Below, in pieces: positions 48,074 to 56,968 of a stretch of DNA of 64,000 bases; positions within the stretch are counted from its first letter, which is position 1, and every line of letters begins with the position of its first letter. This DNA is from Microbacterium thalassium (GTDB lineage Bacteria > Actinomycetota > Actinomycetes > Actinomycetales > Microbacteriaceae). The notes beneath the pieces were generated by a model that worked only from the letters and a program-made list of their open reading frames with translations, made no database searches and was not told the DNA's origin. Both the position numbers and the translations under genes were made by a program. The stretch lies in contig NZ_JACHML010000001.1 in assembly GCF_014208045.1 (NCBI RefSeq), forward strand, positions 2,790,001 to 2,854,000, given 5' to 3'.

Positions 48074-48709
48074 ATGTCCGACCACGATGCCAACCGCCGA
48101 TTCGCCGCCGAGGCGACGGTCGAGCCCGAGCACATCGCGCGCGCCCGGGCGCACGCGCTCGAACTCGGAGCGTCGCCGATCAGCCCCGAAGTCGGCGCGC
48201 AGTGCGCCCTCATCGCCGCCGTCGGCCGAGCCATGAACATCGTCGAGATCGGCACCGGCGCCGGCGTCTCGGGACTGTGGCTCATGCACGGCGCGCCGCG
48301 GGCGACGCTCACGACGATCGACAGCGAGCCCGAGCATCTCGGGGCCGCTCGACGGGCGTTCGCGGAGGCCAAGGTCCCGCCCGCGCGCGCCCGGTTCATC
48401 ACGGGCCGCGCCGCGGATGTTCTGCCGCGCATGAACGAGGCGTCCTACGACATCGTGCTGGTGGATGCCGATCCGGCCGGTGTCATCGAGTACGTCGAGC
48501 ACGGTCTGGAGCTGGTCCGCCCCGGGGGCACGGTGCTCGTGCCGCGGGTCCTCGCCGGCGGCGCCGTCGCCGATCCCGTCAAGCGAGACCCGGTCGTCAG
48601 CGCCTACCGCTCTCTCATCCAGGAGACCCAGGCATCGCCCGCCGTCATCGGGGCGCTGTCCATCGTCGGCGAGGGACTCCTGCAGCTGACGACCGTCGAG
48701 GGCGACTGA
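48074..48709 (+). CDS. SAM-dependent O-methyltransferase (class I, COMT-like)
   Basis: This 211-residue protein is a Rossmann-fold methyltransferase of the caffeoyl-CoA/catechol O-methyltransferase type. SAM-binding motif I is VEIGTGAGVSGLWL (about 56-69), an acidic residue follows in TTIDSEPEH, and YDIVLVDADP (about 132-141) carries metal ligand candidates. It corresponds in context to M. tuberculosis Rv1220c (from memory), whose substrate is not known. GGAGGAGAG precedes the ATG. A strong terminator follows. Confidence 0.9.
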   Translation: MSDHDANRRFAAEATVEPEHIARARAHALELGASPISPEVGAQCALIAAVGRAMNIVEIGTGAGVSGLWLMHGAPRATLTTIDSEPEHLGAARRAFAEAKVPPARARFITGRAADVLPRMNEASYDIVLVDADPAGVIEYVEHGLELVRPGGTVLVPRVLAGGAVADPVKRDPVVSAYRSLIQETQASPAVIGALSIVGEGLLQLTTVEGD

Positions 48710-48727
48710 TCCTCCCGGGAAAAGAGA

Positions 48728-48751
48728 ACGGCCGGTCAGAAGACCGGCCGT
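48728..48751. terminator. Strong hairpin between O-methyltransferase and DUF3117 genes
   Basis: ACGGCCGGTC (48728-48737) pairs perfectly with GACCGGCCGT (48742-48751) around AGAA, 18 bases after the stop at 48709 and 18 bases after the convergent stop at 48770. It can act in both directions. Confidence 0.85.
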
Positions 48752-48769
48752 CTCAGAATGCGATGGGGC

Positions 48770-48943
48770 TCACGCGGGGTTGACCACACCGCCGAGCACG
48801 TCGTAAAGCTCCTTGGCCTCAGCGTCGTTCACCGAGACGACGAGGCGCCCGCCGCCTTCCAACGGCACACGCACGATGATGAGGCGCCCCTCCTTCACTG
48901 CCTCCATCGGCCCGTCTCCGGTTCGCGGCTTCATGGCTGCCAT
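48770..48943 (-). CDS. DUF3117 family small protein
   Basis: This 57-residue protein reads MAAMKPRTGDGPMEAVKEG at its start and ends in ELYDVLGGVVNPA, the pattern of the actinobacterial DUF3117 family. The middle is two beta strands (RLIIVRVPL, GRLVVSVN) and a helix, suggesting a tiny beta-alpha fold. The function is unknown. The ATG at 48943 has AAAGGAG 5 bases upstream, a strong site. It is below common ORF length cut-offs, so it can be missed. A TAAACT hexamer (48982-48977) and a TGTCA-GCC-TGACA palindrome (48964-48976) lie upstream and may be its promoter and operator. Confidence 0.9.
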   Translation of the reverse strand: MAAMKPRTGDGPMEAVKEGRLIIVRVPLEGGGRLVVSVNDAEAKELYDVLGGVVNPA

Positions 48944-49042
48944 TGCGGCTCCTTTACATCGGGTGTCAGCCTGACAAGTTTATCCCGGGTCCCGGACGGG
49001 GGATAATCCGCGCCCCGATCTGGGGATGATCACGCCACGCGG

Positions 49043-50263
49043 TCAGGGGATCTGCCAGTACATGCTGGCGAGCGCATACATGTTGTAGATCCACCACCAC
49101 TGCCCCAGCAGGCACACTGCGACGACCCCGCCCCGCCACCAGACCGACCGCGGGACCGCCGCCGCGCCCCACAGCGGCGACAGCGGCACGAGCAGCCGGA
49201 ACACGCTCGACTGCGGGAAGAAGACCGCCAGCAGGTACACCAGATAGCTCGCGCTCCACAGGCGGATCTCGGGTCCGAGCGCCTTCACCGCGGGAACGAA
49301 CAGCAGCACAGCCGCGATCCCCGCGACGACCAGTCCGAGCACGACGTAGGCGGCCACCTCGGGCAGTCCCCACAGCCGGAACCACAGCGCCGCACCCTCG
49401 ATGAAGCCGCTGAACGGCACGAAGTGCTCGCTGGTGTCGATCCAGCCCCGCCGCCACGCCAGCTCGGTGTCGAGGTACGCGCTCGGGGAGCCGGTCACCG
49501 CCGCGGCGATGAACTGCCATGAGAACCCCACGATCGTCGCGAGCGCCCCGAGTGCGACGATGTGCACGATGTCACGGACCGGCAGGGGGTCGCGCCGGCG
49601 CGTGAACCAGCGATGGATGCCGTAGAGCCCGAGGAACAGCGCGAACGCCAGCACACCCGGGCGCGTGTAGCCCATCACGACGATGAGCGGGTACACCCAC
49701 GCGAACCGCCGGCGCATCACCGCCCAGAGGGCCAGGAACAGCAGCAGCAGGAACAGCGACTCGGCGTACCCGACGTGGAAGAGCGCCGCGAGCGGCCCCA
49801 CCGAGAAGAAGACCACCGCCCACATCGCCGGCGAATCCCCGATGCGATCCCGCAGGAGCGCGAACAGCACCAGGCACGCGCCGTAGCCGGCCGCGAGCGA
49901 GACCACCACGGCGCCGGCCAGCCACGAGCCGAACGGCGCCCCCACGACCGCCGACAGGTACGGATACACGGGCATGAAGGCCCACTGGTTCGTCTCGACG
50001 AAGCCGTCGGCCGAGAGCGGCAGGTCGGTGGGGTAGCCGACCGCCGCGATGTACGCGTACCAGGCGGCGTCCCAGCCGCCCAGCAGCGAGCCGAGGTCGG
50101 CATCCGCCCCGAATCGGGACGACGCCGTCGACAGGTTCGCCGCCAGCAGCAGGAAGCCGGTCGTGATCAGCCGTGCGACGAGGTAGATCGCCGCGATCGC
50201 CGCCCACCTCGGCACGCGGTGGCGCTCGTGCGCCGGCGCCGGTTCGCTGCTCAGGTCAGCCAC
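49043..50263 (-). CDS. PIG-V-like mannosyltransferase family membrane protein
   Basis: This protein of about 406 residues has ten or so membrane helices and the GT-C signature GGWDAAWYAYIAAVGYP with NQWAFMPVYPYLSA, as in PIG-V-type mannosyltransferases that use polyprenyl-phosphate sugars. A catalytic Asp would be in GGWDAAW. The acceptor is unknown (lipoglycan or protein glycosylation are options). The GTG at 50263 is inside the 3' end of dapE (13-base overlap), which suggests co-transcription with dapE. The frame continuing to 51511 is a shadow of dapE. Confidence 0.82.
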   Translation of the reverse strand: MADLSSEPAPAHERHRVPRWAAIAAIYLVARLITTGFLLLAANLSTASSRFGADADLGSLLGGWDAAWYAYIAAVGYPTDLPLSADGFVETNQWAFMPVYPYLSAVVGAPFGSWLAGAVVVSLAAGYGACLVLFALLRDRIGDSPAMWAVVFFSVGPLAALFHVGYAESLFLLLLFLALWAVMRRRFAWVYPLIVVMGYTRPGVLAFALFLGLYGIHRWFTRRRDPLPVRDIVHIVALGALATIVGFSWQFIAAAVTGSPSAYLDTELAWRRGWIDTSEHFVPFSGFIEGAALWFRLWGLPEVAAYVVLGLVVAGIAAVLLFVPAVKALGPEIRLWSASYLVYLLAVFFPQSSVFRLLVPLSPLWGAAAVPRSVWWRGGVVAVCLLGQWWWIYNMYALASMYWQIP

Positions 50264-51321
50264 GCGCGCAGCCCGCGCTCGACGGCCTCGATCTGCGCGA
50301 GCGGGACCCGCTCCTCGTCGTGATGCGCGAGGTGCGGGTCGCCCGGCCCGTAGTTGACCGCCGGAACGCCGAGGGCGCTGAAGCGCGCGACGTCGGTCCA
50401 GCCGTACTTCGGCTGCGGCACGGCGCCGACGGCCGACACGAACTCCTGCGCGAGCGGCGCATCGAGACCGGGACGCGCCCCCGGCGACAGGTCGGTGATC
50501 TCGACCTCGAACCCCTCGAACACCGTGCGCACATGCGCGACGGCCTGATCGGCGTCCTTGCTGGGAGCGAAGCGGTAGTTGACCTCGACCTCGCACGCGT
50601 CGGGGATGACGTTGCCGGCGACGCCGCCCGAGATGCGCACGGCGTTCAGCCCCTCGCGGTACTCCAGGCCCTCGACCTCCACGTCGCGCGGACGGTACTC
50701 CGCCAGGCGCGCGAGGATCGGCGCCGCCGCATGGATCGCGTTCTCGCCGATCCATGCCCGGGCGCTGTGCGCGCGCACGCCGTGCGTGCGCACCACGGCG
50801 CGCAGAGTGCCGTTGCACCCGCCCTCCACCTGGCCGTTCGAGGGCTCGCCGAGGATCGCGAAGTCGGCCTCGAACAGGTCGGGGCGCGCCTGCGCCAGGC
50901 GCCCGAGTCCGTTCTTGGCGGCTTCGACCTCTTCGTGGTCGTACCACATCCAGGTGATGTCGACGCGGGGGGCGACGAGCTCTGCGGCCAGCTTGAGCTG
51001 CACCGCCACGCCGGCCTTCATGTCCACGGTGCCGCGACCCCACAGGTGCGGCTCGCCGTCGACCTCGACGTCGCGCGTGGGCACGTTGCCGTTGATCGGG
51101 ACGGTGTCGATGTGACCGGCGATCACGACGCGCTGGGATCGACCGAGCATCGTGCGCGCCACGATCGTGTCGCCATCGCGGTGCACCTCGAGGTGCGGCA
51201 GATCGGCGAGGGCGTCGGCGATCGCATCCGCGAGGACGGTCTCGTCGTCCGAGACGCTGGGGATGTCGCAGATCGCGCGGGTGAGGTCGACAGCGGATGC
51301 GGACAGGTCGAGCTGCGGCAT
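50251..51321 (-). CDS. dapE: Succinyl-diaminopimelate desuccinylase
   Basis: This 356-residue M20 dizinc hydrolase removes succinate from N-succinyl-LL-2,6-diaminopimelate in the lysine/DAP pathway. Metal-site residues are H70 and D72 ([10 protein letters not shown]), D100 (GTVDMKAG), and E130/E131 ([12 protein letters not shown]), with [14 protein letters not shown] downstream. The length is typical of actinobacterial DapE. The ATG at 51321 has TAGACT ending 6 bases upstream (leaderless). It is divergent from dapD, so two steps of the succinylase route are controlled from one 65-base region. Confidence 0.94.
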   Translation of the reverse strand: MPQLDLSASAVDLTRAICDIPSVSDDETVLADAIADALADLPHLEVHRDGDTIVARTMLGRSQRVVIAGHIDTVPINGNVPTRDVEVDGEPHLWGRGTVDMKAGVAVQLKLAAELVAPRVDITWMWYDHEEVEAAKNGLGRLAQARPDLFEADFAILGEPSNGQVEGGCNGTLRAVVRTHGVRAHSARAWIGENAIHAAAPILARLAEYRPRDVEVEGLEYREGLNAVRISGGVAGNVIPDACEVEVNYRFAPSKDADQAVAHVRTVFEGFEVEITDLSPGARPGLDAPLAQEFVSAVGAVPQPKYGWTDVARFSALGVPAVNYGPGDPHLAHHDEERVPLAQIEAVERGLRAWLT

Positions 51322-51327
51322 CCCCCG

Positions 51328-51333
51328 AGTCTA
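51328..51333 (-). promoter_or_regulatory. -10 element TAGACT, leaderless dapE
   Basis: The hexamer ends 6 bases before the ATG at 51321. Confidence 0.5.
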
Positions 51334-51374
51334 CCGACGCACGCCCGCCGCCCGATCCGCGAAGGCGGGCCCGG

Positions 51375-51380
51375 TATCGT
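51375..51380 (+). promoter_or_regulatory. -10 element TATCGT, leaderless dapD
   Basis: The hexamer ends 6 bases before the GTG at 51387, which has no Shine-Dalgarno sequence. Confidence 0.5.
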
Positions 51381-51386
51381 GGACGG

Positions 51387-52343
51387 GTGAGCGAAGAGCG
51401 ATGGATCTGGGGCGTCGGCCTCGCGACGACCACGGCAGACGGAACGGTGCTCGACACCTGGTACCCCGAGGTCGGCTCCGGCCGCATCCCCCTCGGCTTC
51501 GACCAGTCCAAGCCGCCGGCCGACCTCGATCGTCTCGCGGTGGCCGATCCCCGGCGCGGCGTCGACGTCGAGGTCGTGACCGTCGAGGTCGACCTGGATG
51601 CCGCCCCCGCGTCGACCTCTGACGCCTACCTGCGCCTGCACGCGCTGTCGCACCGGGTCGTGGAGCCGAACGGCCTCAACCTCGATGGCATCTTCGGGCA
51701 CCTGCCGAACGTCGCATGGACCAACGCCGGACCGGTGCACCCCGACGACCTGACGCGGCTGCGCCCCATGCTGCAGCGCGAGGGCATCCAGGTGCAGGGG
51801 CTCGACAAGTTCCCGCGTCTGCTCGACTACGTCACGCCCGCCGGCGTCCGCATCGCCGACGCCTCGCGCGTGCGCCTGGGCGCGTACCTGTCCCCCGGCA
51901 CGACCGTGATGCACGAGGGCTTCGTCAACTTCAACGCCGGCACGCTCGGCGCCTCGATGGTCGAGGGCCGCATCTCGCAGGGCGTCGTCGTCGGCGACGG
52001 CAGCGACATCGGCGGCGGCGCATCGATCATGGGCACGCTCTCGGGCGGCGGCACCCACAAGGTCGCCATCGGCGCGCGCACGCTCCTCGGGGCCAACGCC
52101 GGCGTGGGCATCTCGCTCGGCGATGACTGCGTCGTCGAGGCCGGCCTGTACGTCACCGCGGGCTCGAAGATCGTGCTCGCGAAGGAGCCGGTTCGCGCCG
52201 ACGGCACGCGCCCCACGGTCAAGGGGGGCGAGCTGTCGGGCGTGAACGGCATCCTGTTCCGCCGAAATTCGCTCACCGGCGCGATCGAGGCCGTCCCGCG
52301 CGACGGCGTGGGGGTCACCCTGAACGAGGCCCTGCACGCCTAG
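51387..52343 (+). CDS. dapD: Tetrahydrodipicolinate N-succinyltransferase
   Basis: This 318-residue enzyme transfers succinyl from succinyl-CoA to tetrahydrodipicolinate. The central and C-terminal parts form a left-handed beta helix with hexapeptide repeats (about 165-260, e.g. [16 protein letters not shown] and [14 protein letters not shown]), with the [12 protein letters not shown] segment of actinobacterial DapD. The N-terminal domain (1-110) matches the longer actinobacterial form. The GTG start is fixed by the -10 at 51375. Its stop codon TAG is also the first three bases of a TAGAGT hexamer for the next gene. Confidence 0.94.
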   Translation: MSEERWIWGVGLATTTADGTVLDTWYPEVGSGRIPLGFDQSKPPADLDRLAVADPRRGVDVEVVTVEVDLDAAPASTSDAYLRLHALSHRVVEPNGLNLDGIFGHLPNVAWTNAGPVHPDDLTRLRPMLQREGIQVQGLDKFPRLLDYVTPAGVRIADASRVRLGAYLSPGTTVMHEGFVNFNAGTLGASMVEGRISQGVVVGDGSDIGGGASIMGTLSGGGTHKVAIGARTLLGANAGVGISLGDDCVVEAGLYVTAGSKIVLAKEPVRADGTRPTVKGGELSGVNGILFRRNSLTGAIEAVPRDGVGVTLNEALHA

Positions 52344-52346
52344 AGT
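52341..52346 (+). promoter_or_regulatory. -10 element TAGAGT of PPK2 gene, reusing the dapD stop codon
   Basis: The TAG of the hexamer is the stop codon of dapD (52341-52343). Predicted +1 at about 52353 leaves an 18-base leader containing GAGGGAG before the ATG. Confidence 0.4.
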
Positions 52347-52370
52347 CGAGTCATCGACCGCGAGGGAGCG

Positions 52371-53204
52371 ATGATGACGCACGACGGGAAGCGCAAGCGG
52401 GTTCCCAAGCCGCTGTACAAGAAGGAGATCAAGCGCCTGCAGGCCGAGCTGGTCGAGATGCAGGCGTGGGTCCAGAACACCGGTGCCCGCATCGTGGTGA
52501 TCTTCGAAGGCCGCGACGCCGCCGGCAAGGGCTCGACGATCAAGCGCGTGTCGGCCTACATGAACCCGCGCGTCACGCGCATCGTCGCCCTTCCCGCGCC
52601 CACCGAGCGCGAGCGCACGCAGTGGTACTTCCAGCGGTACATCCCGCACCTTCCCGCGGCGGGCGAGATCGTGCTGATGGACCGCTCCTGGTACAACCGC
52701 GCCGGCGTCGAGCACGTCATGGGCTTCTGCTCGAACGCCGAGTACCACCGTTTCCTCCACCAGGCCCCCATCTTCGAGCGGATGCTGGTCGAGGACGGCG
52801 TGCTGCTGCTGAAGTACTGGTTCAGCGTGTCGGATGTCGAGCAGGAGGCCCGCTTCCTCTCGCGCGCGCAGGACCCGATGCGCCGCTGGAAGCTCAGCCC
52901 GAACGATGTGATGTCGATCACGAAGTGGGAGGATTACTCCCGCGCGAAGGACACGATGTTCGTGCACACCGACATCCCCGAGGCGCCCTGGTTCGAGGTC
53001 GACAACGAAGACAAGCGGCGCGGCCGGATCAACATGATGGCGCACCTCGTCTCGCAGGTGCCGTGGAAGCCGATCGAGCGCGAAGAGGTCGTCATCCCCT
53101 CTCGTCCGGCCGGCGGCGGCTACGAGCGGCCCCCGCGCGATCTGACGACCCAGGTGCCCGACGTCGCGGCCGAGCTGGAGCGGCGCGCCGCCGCGGAGGA
53201 GTGA
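52371..53204 (+). CDS. ppk2: Polyphosphate kinase 2 (PPK2 family)
   Basis: This 277-residue P-loop kinase transfers phosphate between polyphosphate and nucleotides. Walker A is GRDAAGKGS at 47-55, Walker B/lid motif DRSWYNR at 104-110, and the ITKWEDYSRAKDTM segment is typical of class I single-domain PPK2 enzymes, which mainly phosphorylate NDPs. The exact direction (GDP/ADP or AMP class) is not certain by eye. GAGGGAG precedes the ATG pair; ATG 52374 is an alternative. Downstream it faces gltA over a 99-base gap with only a weak hairpin. Confidence 0.9.
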   Translation: MMTHDGKRKRVPKPLYKKEIKRLQAELVEMQAWVQNTGARIVVIFEGRDAAGKGSTIKRVSAYMNPRVTRIVALPAPTERERTQWYFQRYIPHLPAAGEIVLMDRSWYNRAGVEHVMGFCSNAEYHRFLHQAPIFERMLVEDGVLLLKYWFSVSDVEQEARFLSRAQDPMRRWKLSPNDVMSITKWEDYSRAKDTMFVHTDIPEAPWFEVDNEDKRRGRINMMAHLVSQVPWKPIEREEVVIPSRPAGGGYERPPRDLTTQVPDVAAELERRAAAEE

Positions 53205-53303
53205 CCGGGCCGGACGAGACCGAACGCACTCGATCGCCCACGCGCCTCGGCGCGCGGCGACGGTCGGGCTGCCCGCGTCATGGCGAGCAGCCGCGGACCA
53301 CGC

Positions 53304-54602
53304 TCAGGCCAGGCCGGGGTACGTGCGCTCGGGAGCGCCCGTGTACAGCTGCTGGGGGCGGCCGATCTTCGTCTGCGGGTCGTACTGCATCTCGCGCCAG
53401 TGGGCGAGCCAGCCGGGGAGGCGGCCGATCGCGAACAGCACGGTGAACATGCGCGTCGGGAAGCCCATCGCCTTGTAGATGACGCCGGTGTAGAAGTCGA
53501 CGTTCGGGTAGAGGCGACGCTCCTTGAAGTAGTCGTCGTTGAGCGCGATCTCCTCGAGCTCCTTCGCGAGGTCGAGCAGCGGGTCGTGCACGCCCAGCTC
53601 GCGCAGCACCTCGTCGGCGGACTCCTTGACCAGCTTCGCCCGCGGGTCGTAGTTCTTGTAGACGCGGTGGCCGAAGCCCATGAGCTTCACGCCGTCTTCC
53701 TTGTTCTTGACGCGCTCGACGAAGCGCTGGACGCTCTCACCCGAGTCGCGGATGCGGGCCAGCATGTCGAGGACCGCCTCGTTCGCGCCGCCGTGCAGGG
53801 GGCCGTAGAGCGCGTTGATGCCGGCCGAGATCGACGAGAACTGGTTCGCCCCGGTCGAGCCGACCAGGCGCACTGTCGAGGTCGAGGCGTTCTGCTCGTG
53901 GTCCTCGTGGAGGATCAACAGGCGCTCGAGCGCGCGCGACATAACAGGGTTCATCTCGTACGGCTCGCTGAGGACGCCGAAGTTGAGCTTGAGGAAGTTG
54001 TCGACGAAGCCCAGCGAGTTGTCGGGGTACAGGAACGCCTGCCCGATGCTCTTCTTGTGGGCGTAGGCCGCGATGACCGGCAGCTTGGCGAGGAGCCGGA
54101 TCGTGTTCAGCTCGACGTGCTCGGGGTTGGCCGGGTCGGACTGGTCCTCGTAGTACGTCGAGAGCGCCGCGGTCGCCGCCGACAGCACCGACATCGGGTG
54201 CGCGGTGTGGGGCAGACCGGAGAAGAACTGCTTGAGGTCCTCGTGCAGCAGCGTGTGGCGGCGCACGCGGTGATCGAACTCGGCGAGCTGATCGGGCGTG
54301 GGCAGCTCGCCGTAGATCAGCAGCCAGGCGACCTCGAGGTAGTTGGAGTGCTTGGCCAGCTGCTCGATCGGGTAGCCGCGGTAGCGGAGGATGCCCTGGT
54401 CGCCGTCGATGTAGGTGACGGCCGACTTGGTCGCCGCGGTGTTGACGAAGCCGTAGTCGAGGGTGGTGTGCCCGGTCTGGCGCGTCAGCGTCGCGATGTC
54501 GATGCTCGGGATGCCGTCCACGCCGCGCAGCACCGGGAATTCGGCTGTCTTCCCTCCGACTTCGAGGGTGGCCTTCTCCTGCTGGGTGCCCGCTTCGCTC
54601 AC
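53304..54602 (-). CDS. gltA: Citrate synthase
   Basis: This 432-residue type II (hexamer-type length) citrate synthase condenses oxaloacetate with acetyl-CoA. Catalytic histidines lie in GPLHGGANEAVL and GFGHRVYKNYDPRA, and the catalytic Asp in NVDFYTGVIYKAMGFP. The N-terminal beta domain (about 8-60) is present. The GTG at 54602 has GAGGAGG 3-4 bases upstream. The predicted promoter is at 54708-54713, leaving a leader of about 100 bases that begins with a hairpin. Confidence 0.95.
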   Translation of the reverse strand: MSEAGTQQEKATLEVGGKTAEFPVLRGVDGIPSIDIATLTRQTGHTTLDYGFVNTAATKSAVTYIDGDQGILRYRGYPIEQLAKHSNYLEVAWLLIYGELPTPDQLAEFDHRVRRHTLLHEDLKQFFSGLPHTAHPMSVLSAATAALSTYYEDQSDPANPEHVELNTIRLLAKLPVIAAYAHKKSIGQAFLYPDNSLGFVDNFLKLNFGVLSEPYEMNPVMSRALERLLILHEDHEQNASTSTVRLVGSTGANQFSSISAGINALYGPLHGGANEAVLDMLARIRDSGESVQRFVERVKNKEDGVKLMGFGHRVYKNYDPRAKLVKESADEVLRELGVHDPLLDLAKELEEIALNDDYFKERRLYPNVDFYTGVIYKAMGFPTRMFTVLFAIGRLPGWLAHWREMQYDPQTKIGRPQQLYTGAPERTYPGLA

Positions 54603-54679
54603 GGCGCCTCCTCGCGATGTCTGGTCGTCCAGGGTGTTCGTCCGCCCGCTGTCGCGAGGGTCGCCGCGACCGGGGGAAT

Positions 54680-54713
54680 CGGCACGGGAAGCCCGTCGCC
54701 GCTCTACAGCCTA
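54680..54713 (-). promoter_or_regulatory. gltA -10 (TAGGCT) and 5'-terminal hairpin
   Basis: TAGGCT reads from 54713 to 54708 on the minus strand. After 6 bases the predicted transcript begins at 54701 with CGGC-G-ACGGG-CTT-CCCGT-GCCG (54701-54680), a 9-bp stem with one bulged G and a 3-base loop. Confidence 0.4.
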
Positions 54714-54786
54714 GTGCGCGTGCAGACCTACTGCCGACACAGCCAAGGCATCTGTGGATCGACTGGAGGATTCCTCAGAGATGGCG

Positions 54787-55893
54787 TCAGCGGGCGCGCA
54801 GCCGGGCCGCGGCGGTGTCGATGCGTTCGTCCGTCGCGGTCAGCGACAGCCGGATGTGCTCGGTGAAGTGGGCCCCGTAGAAGTGCCCGGGGCCGGCGAG
54901 GATGCCGAGATCGGCGAGCCTCCCGAGCGACTCCCAGGCGTCGCGCCCCTCGGTCGCCCACAGGTACAGTCCGCCCTCGCTGCGGTCGATGCGGAACCCG
55001 GCGGCTTCGACGGCGGGGCGCAGCACCGCACGCCGGCGGCGGTAGAGCTCCTTCTGCGCGGCCACGTGCGCGTCGTCGCCGAGCGCGACCGTCATCGCGT
55101 GCTGGACCGGAGCCGGGAGCATGAGCCCGAGGTGCTTGCGACCGGTGAGCAGCCGGGCGACCAGCACGGGGTCGCCGGCGAGGAACGCGGCGCGGTACCC
55201 GGCGAGATTCGACTGCTTGCTCAGCGAGTACACCGACAGCACGCCGGTGCGGTCGCCGCCGGTGGCGCGGTCGTCCAGCACCGACGGCACGGGCTCGGAG
55301 TCCCACGGCGCATCCCAGCCGAGCTCGGCGTAGCACTCGTCCGAGGCGAGCACGGCGCCGAGCTCACGGGCGCGGGCCACGGCGGCCGCGAGGCTTGCGG
55401 CATCCCACACGCGTCCGTCGGGGTTGCCGGGCGAGTTGATCCAGATCAGGCGGGCGCTCTCGGGCCACTCGGAGGGGTCGTCCGCGGCGAGCGGAGTCGC
55501 GCCGACCAGGCGCGCGCCGACCTCGTAGGTCGGGTAGGCCGCGCGCGGGTGGACGACGACGTCGCCGGGGCCGAGGTCGAGCAGCAGCGGCAGCAGGGCG
55601 ACGAGCTCCTTGGAGCCGACCGTCGGCAGCACGTGCTCGGCCGTGAGGCCCGCCACGCCGCGTCGACGGGCGTACCAGTCGACGATCGCCTCGCGGAGAG
55701 CCGGCGTTCCCATCGTCTGGGGGTAGGCGTGCGCGTCGGTGGCGGCCCGCAGAGCGTCGGCGACGACCGCCGGCGTCGGATCGACCGGCGACCCGATCGA
55801 CAGGTCGCAGATGCCATCGGGATGCGAGCGGGCGCGCTGCGCGTACGGGGCGACGGCATCCCACGGGTAGTCGGCGAGGTCCGCGACGCCCAT
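54787..55893 (-). CDS. dapC: Succinyldiaminopimelate transaminase
   Basis: This 368-residue class I aminotransferase has PLP lysine K226 in SLSKQSNLAGYR, the DLSIGSPVDPTP N-terminal motif, INSPGNPDG at 152-160 and SDECYAELGW near 184. These match actinobacterial DapC, which makes N-succinyl-LL-DAP from the keto acid between the DapD and DapE steps. It lies directly behind the ferredoxin gene (25 bases), the same pair as fdxC-dapC in mycobacteria (from memory). GGGAGG lies shortly before the ATG. Confidence 0.92.
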   Translation of the reverse strand: MGVADLADYPWDAVAPYAQRARSHPDGICDLSIGSPVDPTPAVVADALRAATDAHAYPQTMGTPALREAIVDWYARRRGVAGLTAEHVLPTVGSKELVALLPLLLDLGPGDVVVHPRAAYPTYEVGARLVGATPLAADDPSEWPESARLIWINSPGNPDGRVWDAASLAAAVARARELGAVLASDECYAELGWDAPWDSEPVPSVLDDRATGGDRTGVLSVYSLSKQSNLAGYRAAFLAGDPVLVARLLTGRKHLGLMLPAPVQHAMTVALGDDAHVAAQKELYRRRRAVLRPAVEAAGFRIDRSEGGLYLWATEGRDAWESLGRLADLGILAGPGHFYGAHFTEHIRLSLTATDERIDTAAARLRAR

Positions 55894-55918
55894 CAGGCCT
55901 CCCCGTGCCGGACGGGGG

Positions 55919-56239
55919 TCACGCGTCCTGCGGAGGCAGGGCGTCGATGACCGGGTGGTCCTTGTGGATCACCCCGACCTTGGCCGCGCCGCCGGGCGAG
56001 CCGACCTCTTCGAAGAACTCGACGTTGGCCTTGTAGTAGTCCTGCCACTCGTCGGGGAGGTCGTCCTCGTAGTAGATCGCCTCGACCGGGCACACCGGCT
56101 CGCAGGCGCCGCAGTCCACGCACTCGTCGGGGTGGATGTACAGCATCCGGTCCCCTTCGTAGATGCAGTCCACCGGGCACTCGTCGATGCAGGCACGGTC
56201 CTTGACATCCACACAGGGGAGAGCGATCACGTACGTCAC
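55919..56239 (-). CDS. fdxA: Seven-iron type ferredoxin
   Basis: This 106-residue ferredoxin has cysteines at 9, 17, 21, 25, 40, 43, 46 and 50, in the spacing [17 protein letters not shown] and [12 protein letters not shown] expected for one 3Fe-4S and one 4Fe-4S cluster. The C-terminal extension is helical. It is a likely electron carrier for cytochrome P450 or other oxidoreductases. The GTG at 56239 has a TAGACT hexamer 7 bases upstream, whose TAG is the stop codon of the preceding gene. It is followed by dapC. Confidence 0.94.
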   Translation of the reverse strand: MTYVIALPCVDVKDRACIDECPVDCIYEGDRMLYIHPDECVDCGACEPVCPVEAIYYEDDLPDEWQDYYKANVEFFEEVGSPGGAAKVGVIHKDHPVIDALPPQDA

Positions 56240-56246
56240 GGGAGTC

Positions 56247-56252
56247 AGTCTA
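56247..56252 (-). promoter_or_regulatory. -10 element TAGACT of fdxA, reusing upstream stop codon
   Basis: The TAG (56252-56250) terminates the membrane-protein gene upstream. The hexamer ends 7 bases before the GTG at 56239, implying a leaderless fdxA transcript. Confidence 0.45.
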
Positions 56253-56618
56253 GTTGTCCGGGCGCACCCGCATGCGCTCGGGCCACGCCACTGTTACGAC
56301 CACGAGCAGCGGGACGAGCAGCGTCCACACCATCGCGATGGTGTTCTGGGGCACGACGACCGAACCGCCGGGACCCTCGCCCGAGAACATGAGGGTCGTG
56401 CCCATCATGCCCAGGCCCGCCGCCAGCGCCGCCCAGCGGTCGGCGGCCAGCAGCCGGACCGCCATCAGCAGCGCGGCGCACCCGATCGCGGCGAGGATCA
56501 GCCCGAGCGGGAACCAGCCGATTTCATAGGAGTGCGCGATGGTGCCGGCGACGCCGTACACGGCGCCCACGATCAGGGAGACGGCCCAGGTCGCGAAGCG
56601 GGCCCACGAGGAGGTCAC
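56250..56618 (-). CDS. Small four-helix membrane protein (DUF6113-like)
   Basis: This 122-residue protein has four predicted membrane helices and the conserved-looking segment [28 protein letters not shown]. It resembles the small actinobacterial DUF6113 proteins, although I am not certain of the number. No function is known. The GTG at 56618 has TAGACT ending 6 bases upstream (56630-56625), indicating its own leaderless transcript. It ends at the TAG that forms part of the fdxA -10. Confidence 0.72.
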   Translation of the reverse strand: MTSSWARFATWAVSLIVGAVYGVAGTIAHSYEIGWFPLGLILAAIGCAALLMAVRLLAADRWAALAAGLGMMGTTLMFSGEGPGGSVVVPQNTIAMVWTLLVPLLVVVTVAWPERMRVRPDN

Positions 56619-56624
56619 CGCGAC

Positions 56625-56630
56625 AGTCTA
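56625..56630 (-). promoter_or_regulatory. -10 element TAGACT, leaderless small membrane protein gene
   Basis: The hexamer ends 6 bases before the GTG at 56618. A 10-base palindrome GGGGCGCCCC (56634-56643) lies just upstream. Confidence 0.45.
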
Positions 56631-56653
56631 GAGGGGGCGCCCCTGGCGAACGC

Positions 56654-56968
56654 TCAGGCCGCCCAGCCCCACAGCCGCAGCAGGGCCGCCACCAGCGCGG
56701 CGGCGGCGACGACGACCAGGAACGGCGCCCGGGCGACGAGCAGTCCCGCCGCCACCGCGAGGGCGGGGATGCGGGCGTCGACGACGACCGCCTGCCCCGC
56801 GCCGAGCGTCTGCACGGCCACGAGGGCGGCCAGCAGGGCGACCGTGAGCAGGTCGGCGATCCGCGCCGGCCGGGGCGCCTCGAGGAAGCGCGGCGGCACC
56901 AGGTAGCCGAGCGTCTTGAGCGCGACCGCCAGGATCGAGGCGATCAGCACGGCGTTCCACAGCGTCAC
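56654..56968 (-). CDS. azlD: AzlD-family branched-chain amino acid exporter small subunit
   Basis: This 104-residue protein with three or four membrane helices matches AzlD (LKTLGYLVPPRFLEAPRPARIADLLTVALLAALV, given here only to identify KTLGYLVPP and LTVALLAALV). It forms a two-component exporter with AzlC (BrnFE-type). The GTG at 56968 overlaps the azlC stop by 4 bases. Confidence 0.9.
   Translation of the reverse strand: MTLWNAVLIASILAVALKTLGYLVPPRFLEAPRPARIADLLTVALLAALVAVQTLGAGQAVVVDARIPALAVAAGLLVARAPFLVVVAAAALVAALLRLWGWAA

Noticed and set aside
53205..53303. Terminator between PPK2 and gltA genes
   Set aside because: Only a 5-bp stem CGCGC-CTCG-GCGCG is visible near 53240; too weak and unplaced to list as a feature.
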